A DNA stretch of 54,648 nt from Opitutaceae bacterium (GCA_028284235.1 JANQSC010000068.1:1-54648), one strand, 5' to 3'; counted from the stretch's first letter, positions 25,487-34,697 are shown. Numbers and translations are program-made. Notes: generated by a model from the sequence alone, not told the origin.

Positions 25487-26581
25487 ATGAAAACACAAAC
25501 AATACAGACAACACTAAAGACCTTGGCCTGCGCAATTGCGCTTGTTTTCGGCAAAGGCGCATGGGTTAAGGCGAGCGACAAGCCCGCACCCGATCTAGAT
25601 GGAGACGGAATACCAAATATCGTCGATCCAGACATTGACAATGACGGCCTTCCAAACGCGATTGATCCAAACGTAGATGGAGGGATCGCAAAATCGGGGC
25701 CCTACACAGGGAAGTACATAGGCGACAATCTCGACAATGACAATCCTGCCGAACTTGATATCGATGGAGATGATCAACGAGACGATTCCCTTGGTGAAAT
25801 CGATATCGACGGCGATGGTCTAAGTGACGACGACCTGCTCGAAAAAGATATCGATGGGGATGGACGTGACGATGATCTTCCCTCTGAATTAGATATAGAT
25901 GGCGACGGTCGAAAGGACGACGACGACGACGAGGACGACATCGACGGAGATGGACGCGACGACGATGATTTAGATGAGGACGACATCGATGGAGATGGCC
26001 TGAACGATAGTGAAGACGACGACATCGATGGAGACAATCGCGCGAATTCTGCCGACGAAGATGACGACATCGATGGGGACGGACGCAAAAATGACGACGA
26101 AGACGAATATGACGACGACGGAGACGGGATTGACAATCGCGATGACCGCGATGACGACAACGACGGCATTTCCGATGAAGATGATGACGACCATACACCT
26201 GACGACGATGAGGTCGAAGTAGAGACGAACCTGACCGCGACTTCTAACGCGCCGGCCGGAAGCGAAGTTGAAGTTACCATTCAACGTATGGCTTACGGCA
26301 ATACGGAACTGGAGATCGAAGCTGAAGGATTAGCCACCGGGACGTACGAATTTGTCGTAGATGGCGTCGTCCGCGGCATCTTAAATGTGTCCGATGACTC
26401 AGAGGCCGAACTGGAGTTTGAAACGTATCCTGACGATGAGGATGAGCAGCTTCTCGACTTTGAAGTTATCGATCGTTCCATCGAAATACGCTCCAATGGC
26501 CTGGTTCTCTTTTTCGGAACCGGACCAACTCCGCCAAATCCAGTCGAAGATGATGACGATGACCTCGACACGGATGACTAG
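25487..26581 (+). CDS. Highly acidic secreted protein with thrombospondin type 3-like calcium-binding repeats
   Basis: The 364-residue protein has a signal peptide (about 1-29). Residues about 36-245 are dominated by about nine repeats of the type 'DIDGDGRDDD' or 'DIDGDGLSDDD', which are TSP3/EF-hand-loop-like calcium ligands at a period of about 14-16 residues. A globular domain of about 90 residues follows (250-340, 'EVTIQRMAYGNTELEIEAEG' onward), then a second very acidic tail ('PNPVEDDDDDLDTDD'). It is extremely negatively charged and should bind many divalent cations in the periplasm or outside. Its promoter carries the motif shared with the OmpR-type regulator, which fits regulation by divalent cations, though that is only a hypothesis. 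Confidence 0.88.
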   Translation: MKTQTIQTTLKTLACAIALVFGKGAWVKASDKPAPDLDGDGIPNIVDPDIDNDGLPNAIDPNVDGGIAKSGPYTGKYIGDNLDNDNPAELDIDGDDQRDDSLGEIDIDGDGLSDDDLLEKDIDGDGRDDDLPSELDIDGDGRKDDDDDEDDIDGDGRDDDDLDEDDIDGDGLNDSEDDDIDGDNRANSADEDDDIDGDGRKNDDEDEYDDDGDGIDNRDDRDDDNDGISDEDDDDHTPDDDEVEVETNLTATSNAPAGSEVEVTIQRMAYGNTELEIEAEGLATGTYEFVVDGVVRGILNVSDDSEAELEFETYPDDEDEQLLDFEVIDRSIEIRSNGLVLFFGTGPTPPNPVEDDDDDLDTDD

Positions 26582-26614
26582 GTCAAGGGTTGAGTCTGAA
26601 TCTCTTGTCAACGA

Positions 26615-26745
26615 GCTAAAGACATCGCGTTGAAAACCTTGGATGTCATTGGATCGTCCAATCTTCATCCAGTCATCGTCGTCCACGGAGTAGTAAAACA
26701 CAACATCCTAGCGGAGGTTGATGGCCTTGACGCGAACCAACTTGG
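26615..26745 (-). pseudogene. Relic of a GH43 glycoside hydrolase C-terminus
   Basis: On the minus strand this fragment reads 'RVKAINLR', a TAG stop, then 'DVVFYYSVDDDDW' and 'RSNDIQGFQRDVF'. The intact GH43 gene at 47828-49351 has 'RIKAINLRQDVVFYYSVDG' and 'RSNDIQGFQHNVF' at the same place. A CAG (Gln) in the intact gene corresponds to TAG here. Only about 43 codons of similarity remain, wedged between the acidic protein and the ASPIC protein genes. Confidence 0.82.
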
Positions 26746-26755
26746 TAACTCAGAA

Positions 26756-29062
26756 CTACTTTGAATCGATCCAGTGATATCGATTCGTGGCCGGATTCTC
26801 CAGTCTCCGAACAGTTCCGTCCATCCAGGTGATCTCGACGAAGTCCACCGTTTCGATTTCCCCAAGACCAAATGTCCGCGCATTCGCTCGTTGCGTTTCA
26901 TACGAATCCCCGTTGACGAAGGCGTTTGATTCAACACGTCCACCTGCCACGACCGTCACCCGCGCGCCTGTCGGATCCCGTTGGCCAGGACCTTCACGCA
27001 TTTTAATGCCAATCCAGTTTCCTGTATTCGGAATCTGGTTAATGTAAACTCCAAGGCTGTTTCCCTCAATCGCTTCGTTCCAGTCGGGCTTATTGAAATC
27101 GACCAACAGATCCAAACGCCCATCGCCATTGAGATCGTCCACCGCGACCATTCGGCTGTCTTGCTCCAAAGCCATTCCCGCTAGGAATCCGATATTCCGA
27201 ATGCGCCCGTCAGACATTGGGAATGACAGAAAATTGTGCTCGAACCCGTTCCACGATATCCCCTGCTCTTCTTTGATTCCAAGCTTGTCGGAAAAGTACT
27301 GGTCGAACAGAGGATTCTCTTTCGAAGAGCCACGATAAATGTCGTCCGTCCAATAGCTGGTGCAATAGTCCCTGGAGGTCGTGTTGCTGTCGTGCCCATT
27401 TGCCACGTAAAAGTCGAGATCGCCATCGTTGTCGAAGTCGACCGTGACTACTCCCCAAGACCAGCCGGTCCGCGCAATTTCGTCATTTTCTTTAGGCTGA
27501 CTGAACGAGCCGTCTCCCTGCGAATAGTAAAGCCGATTCCCGTAGGTCATGGGAATTCTCATATTTGTCAGGTCCTGAAACCCCGTCGGCTTCGCGTCCA
27601 TTTGGTGGAGACGACTGGCGGTTGTTGACGACATGCCGATGACATACATGTCCATGAATCCGTCCCGATTGAAGTCGCCAAACGAGTGCCCCATTCCGAA
27701 TGACGATCGATATTCTATCGCGTTTGAGGTCACATCGTCAAAGTATCCGTCACCCCTATTTCGATACAAATCTACGCCCGAGAAATCACTCACTACGAGC
27801 AAGTCGAGATCCAAGTCGTTGTCATAGTCCACGAACGAGCTCGAGAAAACGCGTCGATGGAGCTTTTCCTTCAACCCGCGCGCAGCCGCTTCCTCCGTGA
27901 AATGCAACCCATCGCCCTCGTTGACGAGCAGGAACGAGGGATGCCCATCGTTGGCGTCGTAAAACGGCGTCGGCATGGATCCACCGACATAGGGCTCTTT
28001 ATAGTGTCCCAGCCACAGGTCTAAGTCACCGTCGCGATCGATGTCGCCGGCGGTGAGCGTCGTGTCCGACTTTATCGACAAAGCTGGATCAACCGTCACT
28101 TCTTGTGGAGCGGGATCCAACGAGCCGCCGCTCAATCCTCGAAACAGATAGAGCCCGACCTTAGCGGGACCGCTTGGCTTCACGGCAATCGTTCCATCCA
28201 CCATGAGATCCGGATAGCCGTCACCGTTGAAATCTCCTGCTACCGCCGTGCGAACCGACTGAATACGGGCGGTCGCGAATGGCTTCAGCTGCGGGCCTCT
28301 CTGCGCGTCGTGCCACGCGATTTGGTTCGCCGCCGGAAGAATGATCTCCGAGCCGCCGTCCTGGTTTAGATCATACATCAACACGGGTCCGCGTCTCTTC
28401 GGAGCGATATCAATCACCCCGAGTCTCCGAAACAGTGGTGGTCCCGACCTGTAAAGAATCTCCATCTCTATGACTTCGATCGTCTCAGGCGAGTAGTATC
28501 CTCCTGCATTCCGTTGCGGCCTCCACTCGACACTCAATTTGCCGTCGAGAATGTAGCGCGTATTCGATTTTTCATTCTCAACGTGCAGCGTTGCCGAAAC
28601 GACTGAACGCGATTGACCGTTGGGAAGCCGGTCGAAACGCTTGTGATGCCATTCACTTTGGGTAAGTGAAAAACCGTTGCGAGACATCGTTTCCATCCAC
28701 TCGATCCACTCTTCCCGGCTGAAGCGTTTCGAAGCCGCCTTTAGTTCAGTGGCGAATATTGCGTGCTCGAGCGATTTCCAATCCTCCAACTCTCCCAACT
28801 TGATCGATCCAAATTCGAAATTCCTGAATACGTCTAACGCGTCGCTGGAGGCTCTCAGGTTGTCCCACAATCGAATAAACGCTTCTTCGTGATCTTGAGC
28901 GTCGATCTCCTGTTTCCAAGTAGTGCTGTTGAGCAGGTTTCGTTCTTCTACAAGCGAAGAAATGTCAGACGCTATTGCCGGAACGGAAGCACTCAAAGCA
29001 ATCAAGACGAGTATTCTTAACTTAAATACACTCAAATGGTAGTACTTCATGGGAAACAACAT
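26756..29062 (-). CDS. Secreted FG-GAP/VCBS-repeat protein with C-terminal ASPIC/UnbV domain
   Basis: The protein has up to 768 residues. ATG 29062 is the first start and ATG 29050 (MKYYHLSVFKLRILVL) is an equally good one that places the signal peptide better. After a unique region of about 230 residues come several FG-GAP/VCBS units with 'DFNGDGYPD', 'DIDRDGDLDLW', 'DYDNDLDLDLL' and 'DFDNDGDLDFY', which form a calcium-binding beta-propeller. The end, 'GARVTVVAGGRVESNAFV' to 'EITWMDGTVRRLENP', is an ASPIC/UnbV domain. It is exported and probably surface-associated; no enzymatic role can be read. The downstream gap holds the GH43 relic. Confidence 0.88.
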   Translation of the reverse strand: MLFPMKYYHLSVFKLRILVLIALSASVPAIASDISSLVEERNLLNSTTWKQEIDAQDHEEAFIRLWDNLRASSDALDVFRNFEFGSIKLGELEDWKSLEHAIFATELKAASKRFSREEWIEWMETMSRNGFSLTQSEWHHKRFDRLPNGQSRSVVSATLHVENEKSNTRYILDGKLSVEWRPQRNAGGYYSPETIEVIEMEILYRSGPPLFRRLGVIDIAPKRRGPVLMYDLNQDGGSEIILPAANQIAWHDAQRGPQLKPFATARIQSVRTAVAGDFNGDGYPDLMVDGTIAVKPSGPAKVGLYLFRGLSGGSLDPAPQEVTVDPALSIKSDTTLTAGDIDRDGDLDLWLGHYKEPYVGGSMPTPFYDANDGHPSFLLVNEGDGLHFTEEAAARGLKEKLHRRVFSSSFVDYDNDLDLDLLVVSDFSGVDLYRNRGDGYFDDVTSNAIEYRSSFGMGHSFGDFNRDGFMDMYVIGMSSTTASRLHQMDAKPTGFQDLTNMRIPMTYGNRLYYSQGDGSFSQPKENDEIARTGWSWGVVTVDFDNDGDLDFYVANGHDSNTTSRDYCTSYWTDDIYRGSSKENPLFDQYFSDKLGIKEEQGISWNGFEHNFLSFPMSDGRIRNIGFLAGMALEQDSRMVAVDDLNGDGRLDLLVDFNKPDWNEAIEGNSLGVYINQIPNTGNWIGIKMREGPGQRDPTGARVTVVAGGRVESNAFVNGDSYETQRANARTFGLGEIETVDFVEITWMDGTVRRLENPATNRYHWIDSK

Positions 29063-29511
29063 TCTGAACAGTTTACATAAGTCGACTCCCGCAGGGAATT
29101 CTCAATACGAATACAACGGGGTCGGTCTCTGACGATATTCCAACAACTTGAGGGATCGTAAGCGAAATCGCGAGCGAATCCACTGCGTTGCGCAACAGTT
29201 TGCGCAAGCAATTGTTCGATCCACCTCCGCAGAACCACTTCATTGGGCGCATCGAACACTACGTCTTCCCAACAGAAGATCTGCAAGAAACGCTAACACC
29301 CAGCCTCACCCATACCACCTGGCTCTCGTTGAGAGCCCACCGCCGCAATTGACACTATCTATCCCATAGTTCGAGGCGACTTTCACTTCGACACTATCCC
29401 ACTAACCGTACCCCGATCTCGCGCTTTCGCCGTTTCGCGCAAGGCCCGAGAAATCGAGTACTCCCACACAACGAACCAAATACTAAATACAAAACCTCTA
29501 AACGAATACAT
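29063..29511. other. Non-coding divergent region upstream of the large TonB receptor
   Basis: This 449-base stretch separates the ASPIC/UnbV gene and the TonB receptor gene, which are transcribed away from each other, so it must hold both promoters. I see no convincing gene. It contains two copies of the palindrome TTGCGCAA 12 bases apart (listed separately) and a direct repeat of GACACTATC at 29351 and 29390. No clear -35/-10 pair was found. Confidence 0.5.
29187..29208. promoter_or_regulatory. Tandem TTGCGCAA palindromes, possible regulator site
   Basis: GTTGCGCAAC (29187-29196) is followed by TTTGCGCAAG (29199-29208), so the same eight-base palindrome is repeated with 12-base spacing in the divergent region between the ASPIC/UnbV and TonB receptor genes. 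It lies about 300 bases before the receptor start, far for a simple operator. The binding protein is unknown. Confidence 0.35.
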
Positions 29512-32500
29512 ATGAAAACTACACGAAAACTAGGCAAAGGGACAGGTTTCCAGAGCTGCCTATTTTCATCTGTCATCGTTTTCTTTACCGCGTCTTTGCA
29601 CGCTCAAGATGCCGATGAAGAAGTTTACGAGCTCTCGCCCTTCGCGGTCGATAGTTCCGAAGACACAGGCTATCGAGCAAACAGCACCCTGGCAGGTACG
29701 CGTTTGAAAACGAGCCTCAAAGACGTTGGCGCCTCCATCTCAGTCGCGACCCGAGAATTCATGGAAGACATCGGAGCAACCGACCTGGAGAGCTTGCTTC
29801 CCTTTACCGGAGGAACGGAAGCGCCCGGGATCAACGGCAACTTCCAAGGAGCGAATCTGTTCGAAAACCAGGGTCAAGTGCGCGAAGAGCGAACCAACGC
29901 CCGCCAACAGCAGAATACGCGCGTTCGCGGTCTCGCCGCAGCCGACCTGACAACGAACCTATTCGTTACTGACGCTCCCTTCGACAGCTACAATATCGAC
30001 CGGATAACGATCAATCGCGGGGCCAACGCGGCCCTCTTCGGGCTCGGGTCTCCGGGTGGCGTATTCGACGCTTCGTACAAGCGGGCGAACTTCAACAACA
30101 GCGTTGAAATCGGCACGAAACACGACGAATGGGGAACGGCGCGCTACACGCTCGATATCAATCGATCTCTCGTCGAGGACAAGCTCGCCCTCCGCCTATT
30201 GGCTCTAAACGAAGACATCAAGTGGGAGCAAAACGGCACTTACGAACGCGACAACCGCTTCCACATCGACGCCCTGTTCAAGCCCTTGCAGAACACCTAC
30301 ATTCGGGCCTACTACAACGAGGGGGAAATCCGCGCCGCCCGTCCGATGACCAGCCCGCCGCGGGACTACGTTTCTTCGTGGGTTGCCGCAGGCCAGCCGC
30401 TTTACGACGGGACAACCGCTCGGTACTACTGGAGCTTGTCGGACTACAACAACAACAATCCGATTTCGCTTGAAGAGTCCAACAACATCTTGAACGGAAA
30501 CGGCCCAGGACCCGCTATCTTTGGCGGAGGCGAAATGACAGCGAATGGCGGTAGCCGATTGAGCGTCATTTTCCCCGACCCGACGAGCCCCAACCCGGGC
30601 GGATTCAACGGCTCGCCGCAAGGCATGCAGACACGCTTGAACAACCGGGCCGGCAACAACGACGCCTGGCCAGGCGGCGCAACCACGCAATGGTACGTGC
30701 CTCAAGACCTGCGCACCGTATGGCGCTGGCCCGTAGGCACGCTGCCCGGAGCTCGCGGACTCGCGGACGACGAAGCGTCGTTCTACAATTCTCCTCAAGT
30801 TACCGATCGGGGCATGTTCGACTACCGCTCTTGGCTTCAGTCCACGCCAAACAAGCTCGAGATGGGAGACTTGAAGGCCTACAACGTCAGCCTCGAGCAA
30901 ACCTGGCTTGAAGGAAACGCCGGTATCGAAATCGCCATCGACGACCAGGAGTATTCCGACAATCTGATCAAGTACAACCGCTTGAACTCGCTCAATGTCG
31001 ACATGAACATCTCGCTCGCGGACGGCACGCCCAATCCAAATGTGGGGAGAGCCTACCTCGGCGGCAGCGGCTTTGCGGAGCCCACCAATACGACGCGCGA
31101 AACCACCCGCGTCACGGGCTTCTACCAATACGATTTCGCGGATCAGAGCGACGACCTCGGCTGGCTCGGCAAACACGTTCTCACGCTCAACTACTCCACC
31201 AGCGATGTGGATTCCAACCTCGCGACGCACATGCCCGTAACCTCGGGTAACGACTGGCAAGCCTTCACCGAAGGACGCGAAGGACAGAACATCGGCGGGG
31301 TCAATCGCACGGTTTTCATCTCCTACGTCGGTGACTCTTTGGTTGGAAATTTGGATACATCCACCTACAACATCCCAGGAGTATCCGTTATTCAGCGTAC
31401 CGACGACGTGCTTACAGACGTTATCGCATGGAATGCCGCGGCGGCTCAAAGTATCGACTTCGGCGATACCGGTCGTGGCAACATCGCCACGAAGTTCGCC
31501 AATATGACGCGCGGAGCCTCTAGCTTCACGATGCGCGAGCATTTGGACGACCCATCCCAGACATGGACCTGGGGCGGCAACGGCACCTTCAATGAAGTCG
31601 ATTCGCAAGTGGCCATCCTCCAGAGCTTTTTCGCCAACAACAATATCGTCACAACCGCCTCGTGGCGCTGGGACGACGTCACGACCTTCGACTACTCAAC
31701 GACGGGAGCCACCGGAGGGCTTCACTCCGGCTACGGCCCCATTCCCGAAACTCCCAGTCAGGAAATCAGCGGCGTGAAGACCACTGGATTCAGCATCGTG
31801 GCGCACTCGCCTCAAGAGTTGAACAACAAGCTGCCAGGCGACATGAACCTCAGCGCGCACTTCAACACGTCGAGCAACTTCGTCGCGACCGGAACGCGTC
31901 TCAACATCTTCGGCGAACGCCAGGATCCGCAACAGGGCGACGTCAAGGAGTTCGGCATCTCGGTCCGCGGCCTGCAAAACAAGATCGACGTAAAGTTCAA
32001 CTACTACGAGTCGGAACAAACCAACGCGGACGTCAATCCCCTCGGCCGCCCCAACAACATCTGGCGCGACATCCTCGAGAACAACACTTGGGACGAGATC
32101 AACGCCGCGGGCATTCCCTCTCCCGGCGAAGGCTTCTTAACCGCCTACGAGTTCGAGCTCGACGGAGAACGAGAGATCAACACCACGCAACTGATCGAAG
32201 GCGAAGAAGTACTCGTCCCCATCATGACCACGGGCGAGTGGAACACGCGCAACCCGCAGCAAAACGCGGTTCAAACGATGATTGGGCGCACCTCCTCGAA
32301 GGGATTCGAAGTCGAGATGACATTCAATCCAACCGCCAACTGGCGTTTCGCAGTCAACGGTACACGCGCCGAGTCGATTCGCAGCGACGTAGCGACCGCT
32401 GAGCAGCAACACATCGCCAACCGTCTCCAATATTGGACCGATCCCAACATCGGAAGCCAACTCTTCCTGAAGGCGAATCGCCAGGTGATTACGCGCGACG

Positions 32501-33033
32501 AAGAGGACAACATCCTCTCGATCGAACCGAACTACGACAGCTTGATTCGTGATCCGCGCGACGGTTCGCTCCACCAGGATATTCTCGGCCTCATCAACAC
32601 CACGAGCCAGCTATCCGTATTCGACGGGCTTCCCGCCCCCGAAATCCGCGAGTGGCGCTGGAACTTCATCACCAACTACCAGTTCGGCGACGAGGGTCCT
32701 GCCATCTTGAAAGGCTTCGGAGTCGGAGGCGCGTTGCGCTGGGAAAGCCCCGTCTTCCTCGGCACCGGCCTTATGCGCTCCCCCAACGGAGCATTGATAC
32801 AGAATCCGAACGTCCAGTTTGAAGGTTCGAGCACGAACCGGATCGACCTCTGGTTCACCTACCGGAAGCGATTCGAAAAGCTCGGGATGAACTGGAGAAC
32901 GCGTATCGGCGCTTCAAACATCAATTCGAACCACGGACTCCTTCCAGTCACCGCGAATCCGGACGGAAGTATCGGGGTGTGGCGTGTCGAAGCGCCAACG
33001 ACTTGGTCCTGGACGAACACCTTTTCATTCTAA
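29512..33033 (+). CDS. Large TonB-dependent outer-membrane receptor, Opitutia type
   Basis: At 1173 residues this is one of the larger TonB receptors. It has a signal peptide (about 1-35), an N-terminal TonB-box-like stretch ('EEVYELSPFAVDSSEDTGY'), a plug domain (about 60-190, with 'DRITINRGANAALFGLGSPGG' and 'FDASYKRANF') and a long beta-barrel ending in 'TWSWTNTFSF', with the C-terminal Phe used for outer-membrane insertion. There is no STN domain. It probably imports an oligosaccharide; the ligand is not deducible. The codon choice is strongly biased to C-ending codons compared with the STN receptor at 11.9 kb, which suggests high expression. A strong terminator follows. The LacI regulator gene behind it is convergent. 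Confidence 0.93.
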   Translation: MKTTRKLGKGTGFQSCLFSSVIVFFTASLHAQDADEEVYELSPFAVDSSEDTGYRANSTLAGTRLKTSLKDVGASISVATREFMEDIGATDLESLLPFTGGTEAPGINGNFQGANLFENQGQVREERTNARQQQNTRVRGLAAADLTTNLFVTDAPFDSYNIDRITINRGANAALFGLGSPGGVFDASYKRANFNNSVEIGTKHDEWGTARYTLDINRSLVEDKLALRLLALNEDIKWEQNGTYERDNRFHIDALFKPLQNTYIRAYYNEGEIRAARPMTSPPRDYVSSWVAAGQPLYDGTTARYYWSLSDYNNNNPISLEESNNILNGNGPGPAIFGGGEMTANGGSRLSVIFPDPTSPNPGGFNGSPQGMQTRLNNRAGNNDAWPGGATTQWYVPQDLRTVWRWPVGTLPGARGLADDEASFYNSPQVTDRGMFDYRSWLQSTPNKLEMGDLKAYNVSLEQTWLEGNAGIEIAIDDQEYSDNLIKYNRLNSLNVDMNISLADGTPNPNVGRAYLGGSGFAEPTNTTRETTRVTGFYQYDFADQSDDLGWLGKHVLTLNYSTSDVDSNLATHMPVTSGNDWQAFTEGREGQNIGGVNRTVFISYVGDSLVGNLDTSTYNIPGVSVIQRTDDVLTDVIAWNAAAAQSIDFGDTGRGNIATKFANMTRGASSFTMREHLDDPSQTWTWGGNGTFNEVDSQVAILQSFFANNNIVTTASWRWDDVTTFDYSTTGATGGLHSGYGPIPETPSQEISGVKTTGFSIVAHSPQELNNKLPGDMNLSAHFNTSSNFVATGTRLNIFGERQDPQQGDVKEFGISVRGLQNKIDVKFNYYESEQTNADVNPLGRPNNIWRDILENNTWDEINAAGIPSPGEGFLTAYEFELDGEREINTTQLIEGEEVLVPIMTTGEWNTRNPQQNAVQTMIGRTSSKGFEVEMTFNPTANWRFAVNGTRAESIRSDVATAEQQHIANRLQYWTDPNIGSQLFLKANRQVITRDEEDNILSIEPNYDSLIRDPRDGSLHQDILGLINTTSQLSVFDGLPAPEIREWRWNFITNYQFGDEGPAILKGFGVGGALRWESPVFLGTGLMRSPNGALIQNPNVQFEGSSTNRIDLWFTYRKRFEKLGMNWRTRIGASNINSNHGLLPVTANPDGSIGVWRVEAPTTWSWTNTFSF

Positions 33034-33057
33034 GGGTAGCATAGACATGTTCAATTC

Positions 33058-33090
33058 AAGGCCGTCGCGAGAAATCGCGGCGGCCTTTTT
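33058..33090 (+). terminator. Strong Rho-independent terminator after the large TonB receptor
   Basis: A 13-base stem (AAGGCCGTCGCGA / TCGCGGCGGCCTT, one G-T pair) is closed by a GAAA tetraloop and followed by TTTTTC, 24 bases after the receptor stop codon. Confidence 0.9.
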
Positions 33091-33231
33091 CATTATTTCA
33101 GCATCCCCGAAGGATGCCTTTACGAATACGGAGAAATCGCTGAATCTCTAAACTCGCTCATGAAATTCGTATTCACATTTCTCTGTCACTACCTGTTCGA
33201 GACGGCGATCAGACTCGCAACCCAACCAGCG

Positions 33232-34296
33232 TCAAGACTCACCTAGCGGCGGCAAGGACTCCCCCGCGCTCCAGAAGCTATTAACCAGCTGTATCATCGG
33301 GTCGTCTGGAATTCCCCGCTCGTTTCGAGTGATCATGTCGATCAACAGTCGAGCCGCGCTCTCGCCGATCACATCCATTCGCTGGTCAATCCCCGCTTCG
33401 CCGTTTCCATCTTGCTGGCACATCAAGGCAAATCCAATCTTGTAACCCAGTTGCAGAGAACAAAGCCGGATCGACTCAGTGAAATCATCTAAACTGTAGC
33501 TCGACGAGAAACCGCCGCCCGCCATGAGCAAACAGTCCGGCTTCTCACGCAAAATCCATTCTTCAATCTCCACTTTGGAAAGCTCGCGCAAAACCAGTGC
33601 CTCCACTCTATCTTCAAGCGGCCGTTCGACAATCGTGGCGCAATAGGAGCCGAACACCGACCGGCCGAAACGATAGTGACGCCTCGGATGGTCGCGAAGC
33701 ACAAGACCCACGCGCTTGTATCCAAGTTTATAGCACTCGTTGCAAGCGATGTTCGTCGATTGGTAGTGATTGCTAACCACCTGATGAAACCATGGAAGCG
33801 AGTTCGGCTTGCCTAAATGAAGCGACACTACGGCAAACTCCTCCCAGTCGATCTCCAACGGCAATGTGCCCTCGTGCTCGGGAGGGAGGATCAATCCTTG
33901 CAGGTTTCGCGTGAGCAAGATCTTGTTAAAGCGTTTCGCCGACATCTTCTCGTCGCCCATCCAGAACACTTCCACCTCGTACCCCATCCGATTCGCGTAG
34001 CGAATAATCCCCTGATTCACATCGCGCAGCCAAATATTGCCCTGCCAGGCATTCTCTCGTTTCCCAAAGACGAGGACCCCAAGCGTTGCCTTGAACGTAG
34101 GCGACCTGCCCGTTCTTCGAGCTTCCATCAACGCGGAGGTCAATGGATTCGGCTTATACCCAAGCGAGTCGGCCACATTCCTGATCCTTCGCCTCGTTTC
34201 AACAGGGATAGACCGCTGCTGACGCAGCGCCCGCGACACGGTAGAAGTATGCACTCCAGCAATTCGCGCGATTTCACTTAAACTCGGTGTGTCCAT
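33232..34296 (-). CDS. LacI-family transcriptional regulator
   Basis: The 354-residue protein has a LacI helix-turn-helix at the start ('SLSEIARIAGVHTSTVSRAL', then 'IRNVADSLGYKPNPL' as hinge) and a periplasmic-binding-protein-like ligand domain (about 62-345). Such proteins repress sugar-catabolism genes until a sugar binds. It is convergent with the large TonB receptor gene. A perfect palindrome that could be its operator lies 68 bases in front of its start, suggesting autorepression. The helix-turn-helix is intact, so it should be functional. Confidence 0.93.
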   Translation of the reverse strand: MDTPSLSEIARIAGVHTSTVSRALRQQRSIPVETRRRIRNVADSLGYKPNPLTSALMEARRTGRSPTFKATLGVLVFGKRENAWQGNIWLRDVNQGIIRYANRMGYEVEVFWMGDEKMSAKRFNKILLTRNLQGLILPPEHEGTLPLEIDWEEFAVVSLHLGKPNSLPWFHQVVSNHYQSTNIACNECYKLGYKRVGLVLRDHPRRHYRFGRSVFGSYCATIVERPLEDRVEALVLRELSKVEIEEWILREKPDCLLMAGGGFSSSYSLDDFTESIRLCSLQLGYKIGFALMCQQDGNGEAGIDQRMDVIGESAARLLIDMITRNERGIPDDPMIQLVNSFWSAGESLPPLGES

Positions 34297-34363
34297 TCGG
34301 GGTTTCGTCAGATACGACGACCTGAAGACTACCCAAGGCGACTTCGCTTAAAAATCCAAAATC

Positions 34364-34379
34364 ATGCAACGCGTTGCAT
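34364..34379. promoter_or_regulatory. Perfect 16-base palindrome, probable LacI-type operator
   Basis: ATGCAACGCGTTGCAT is a perfect inverted repeat upstream of the LacI-family gene. Its length and symmetry fit LacI-family operators. I found no second copy in the window, so only autoregulation can be proposed. Confidence 0.65.
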
Positions 34380-34697
34380 ATGTTCCCGCGCGAAATCACC
34401 AGCGCTTCCAAACCTTGAAGATATCAGCGACTGCACCTTCAATCGTCCAAATAGAAGTCGGCAAGGACAAGCGCGATCGCGCCGGTGATTGCTCGTTCAT
34501 AGTTCGCTAACACTATAATAGTGAGCGATTTCTCTATGCCCTTTTAGTTCCGACGCTTTCCAACCGTATCCGTGTTCGAACAGGAAACACCGCCCAAGAA
34601 CAAATACAGCAAGAGAAACGCTACACCCACAATACGCTTTTGAAGGCTGAAAAACTCCATAGCAAATTGCGTCCCGTATCAACGTACCTCAAGTCAC
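34380..34697. other. Non-coding stretch between the LacI operator and the membrane-protein gene
   Basis: No gene is supported here. The 12-base palindrome GCGCGATCGCGC at 34471-34482 contains the octamer GCGATCGC, which recurs elsewhere in the window. The remainder shows no clear repeat, and the short frames in it lack motifs. Confidence 0.5.

Noticed and set aside
25780-26200. Regularly spaced short repeats that might be taken for a CRISPR array
   Set aside because: They are codons of DIDGDG repeats in a protein gene, with no spacers of constant length and no cas genes.
25566-26280. Long antisense frames rich in Ser or Arg/His opposite the acidic TSP3 gene
   Set aside because: They are the mirror of the GAC/GAT repeat and are low-complexity.
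30205-31608. Open frame of 467 codons antisense to the large TonB receptor
   Set aside because: It lies wholly within a clear receptor gene, has the Val/Arg-rich make-up of a shadow frame in GC-biased codons, and shows no domain or ribosome-binding site.
33101-33117. GCATCC-CCGAA-GGATGC hairpin as a second terminator
   Set aside because: It is short and not followed by a T-run; the strong terminator at 33058 already ends the receptor gene.
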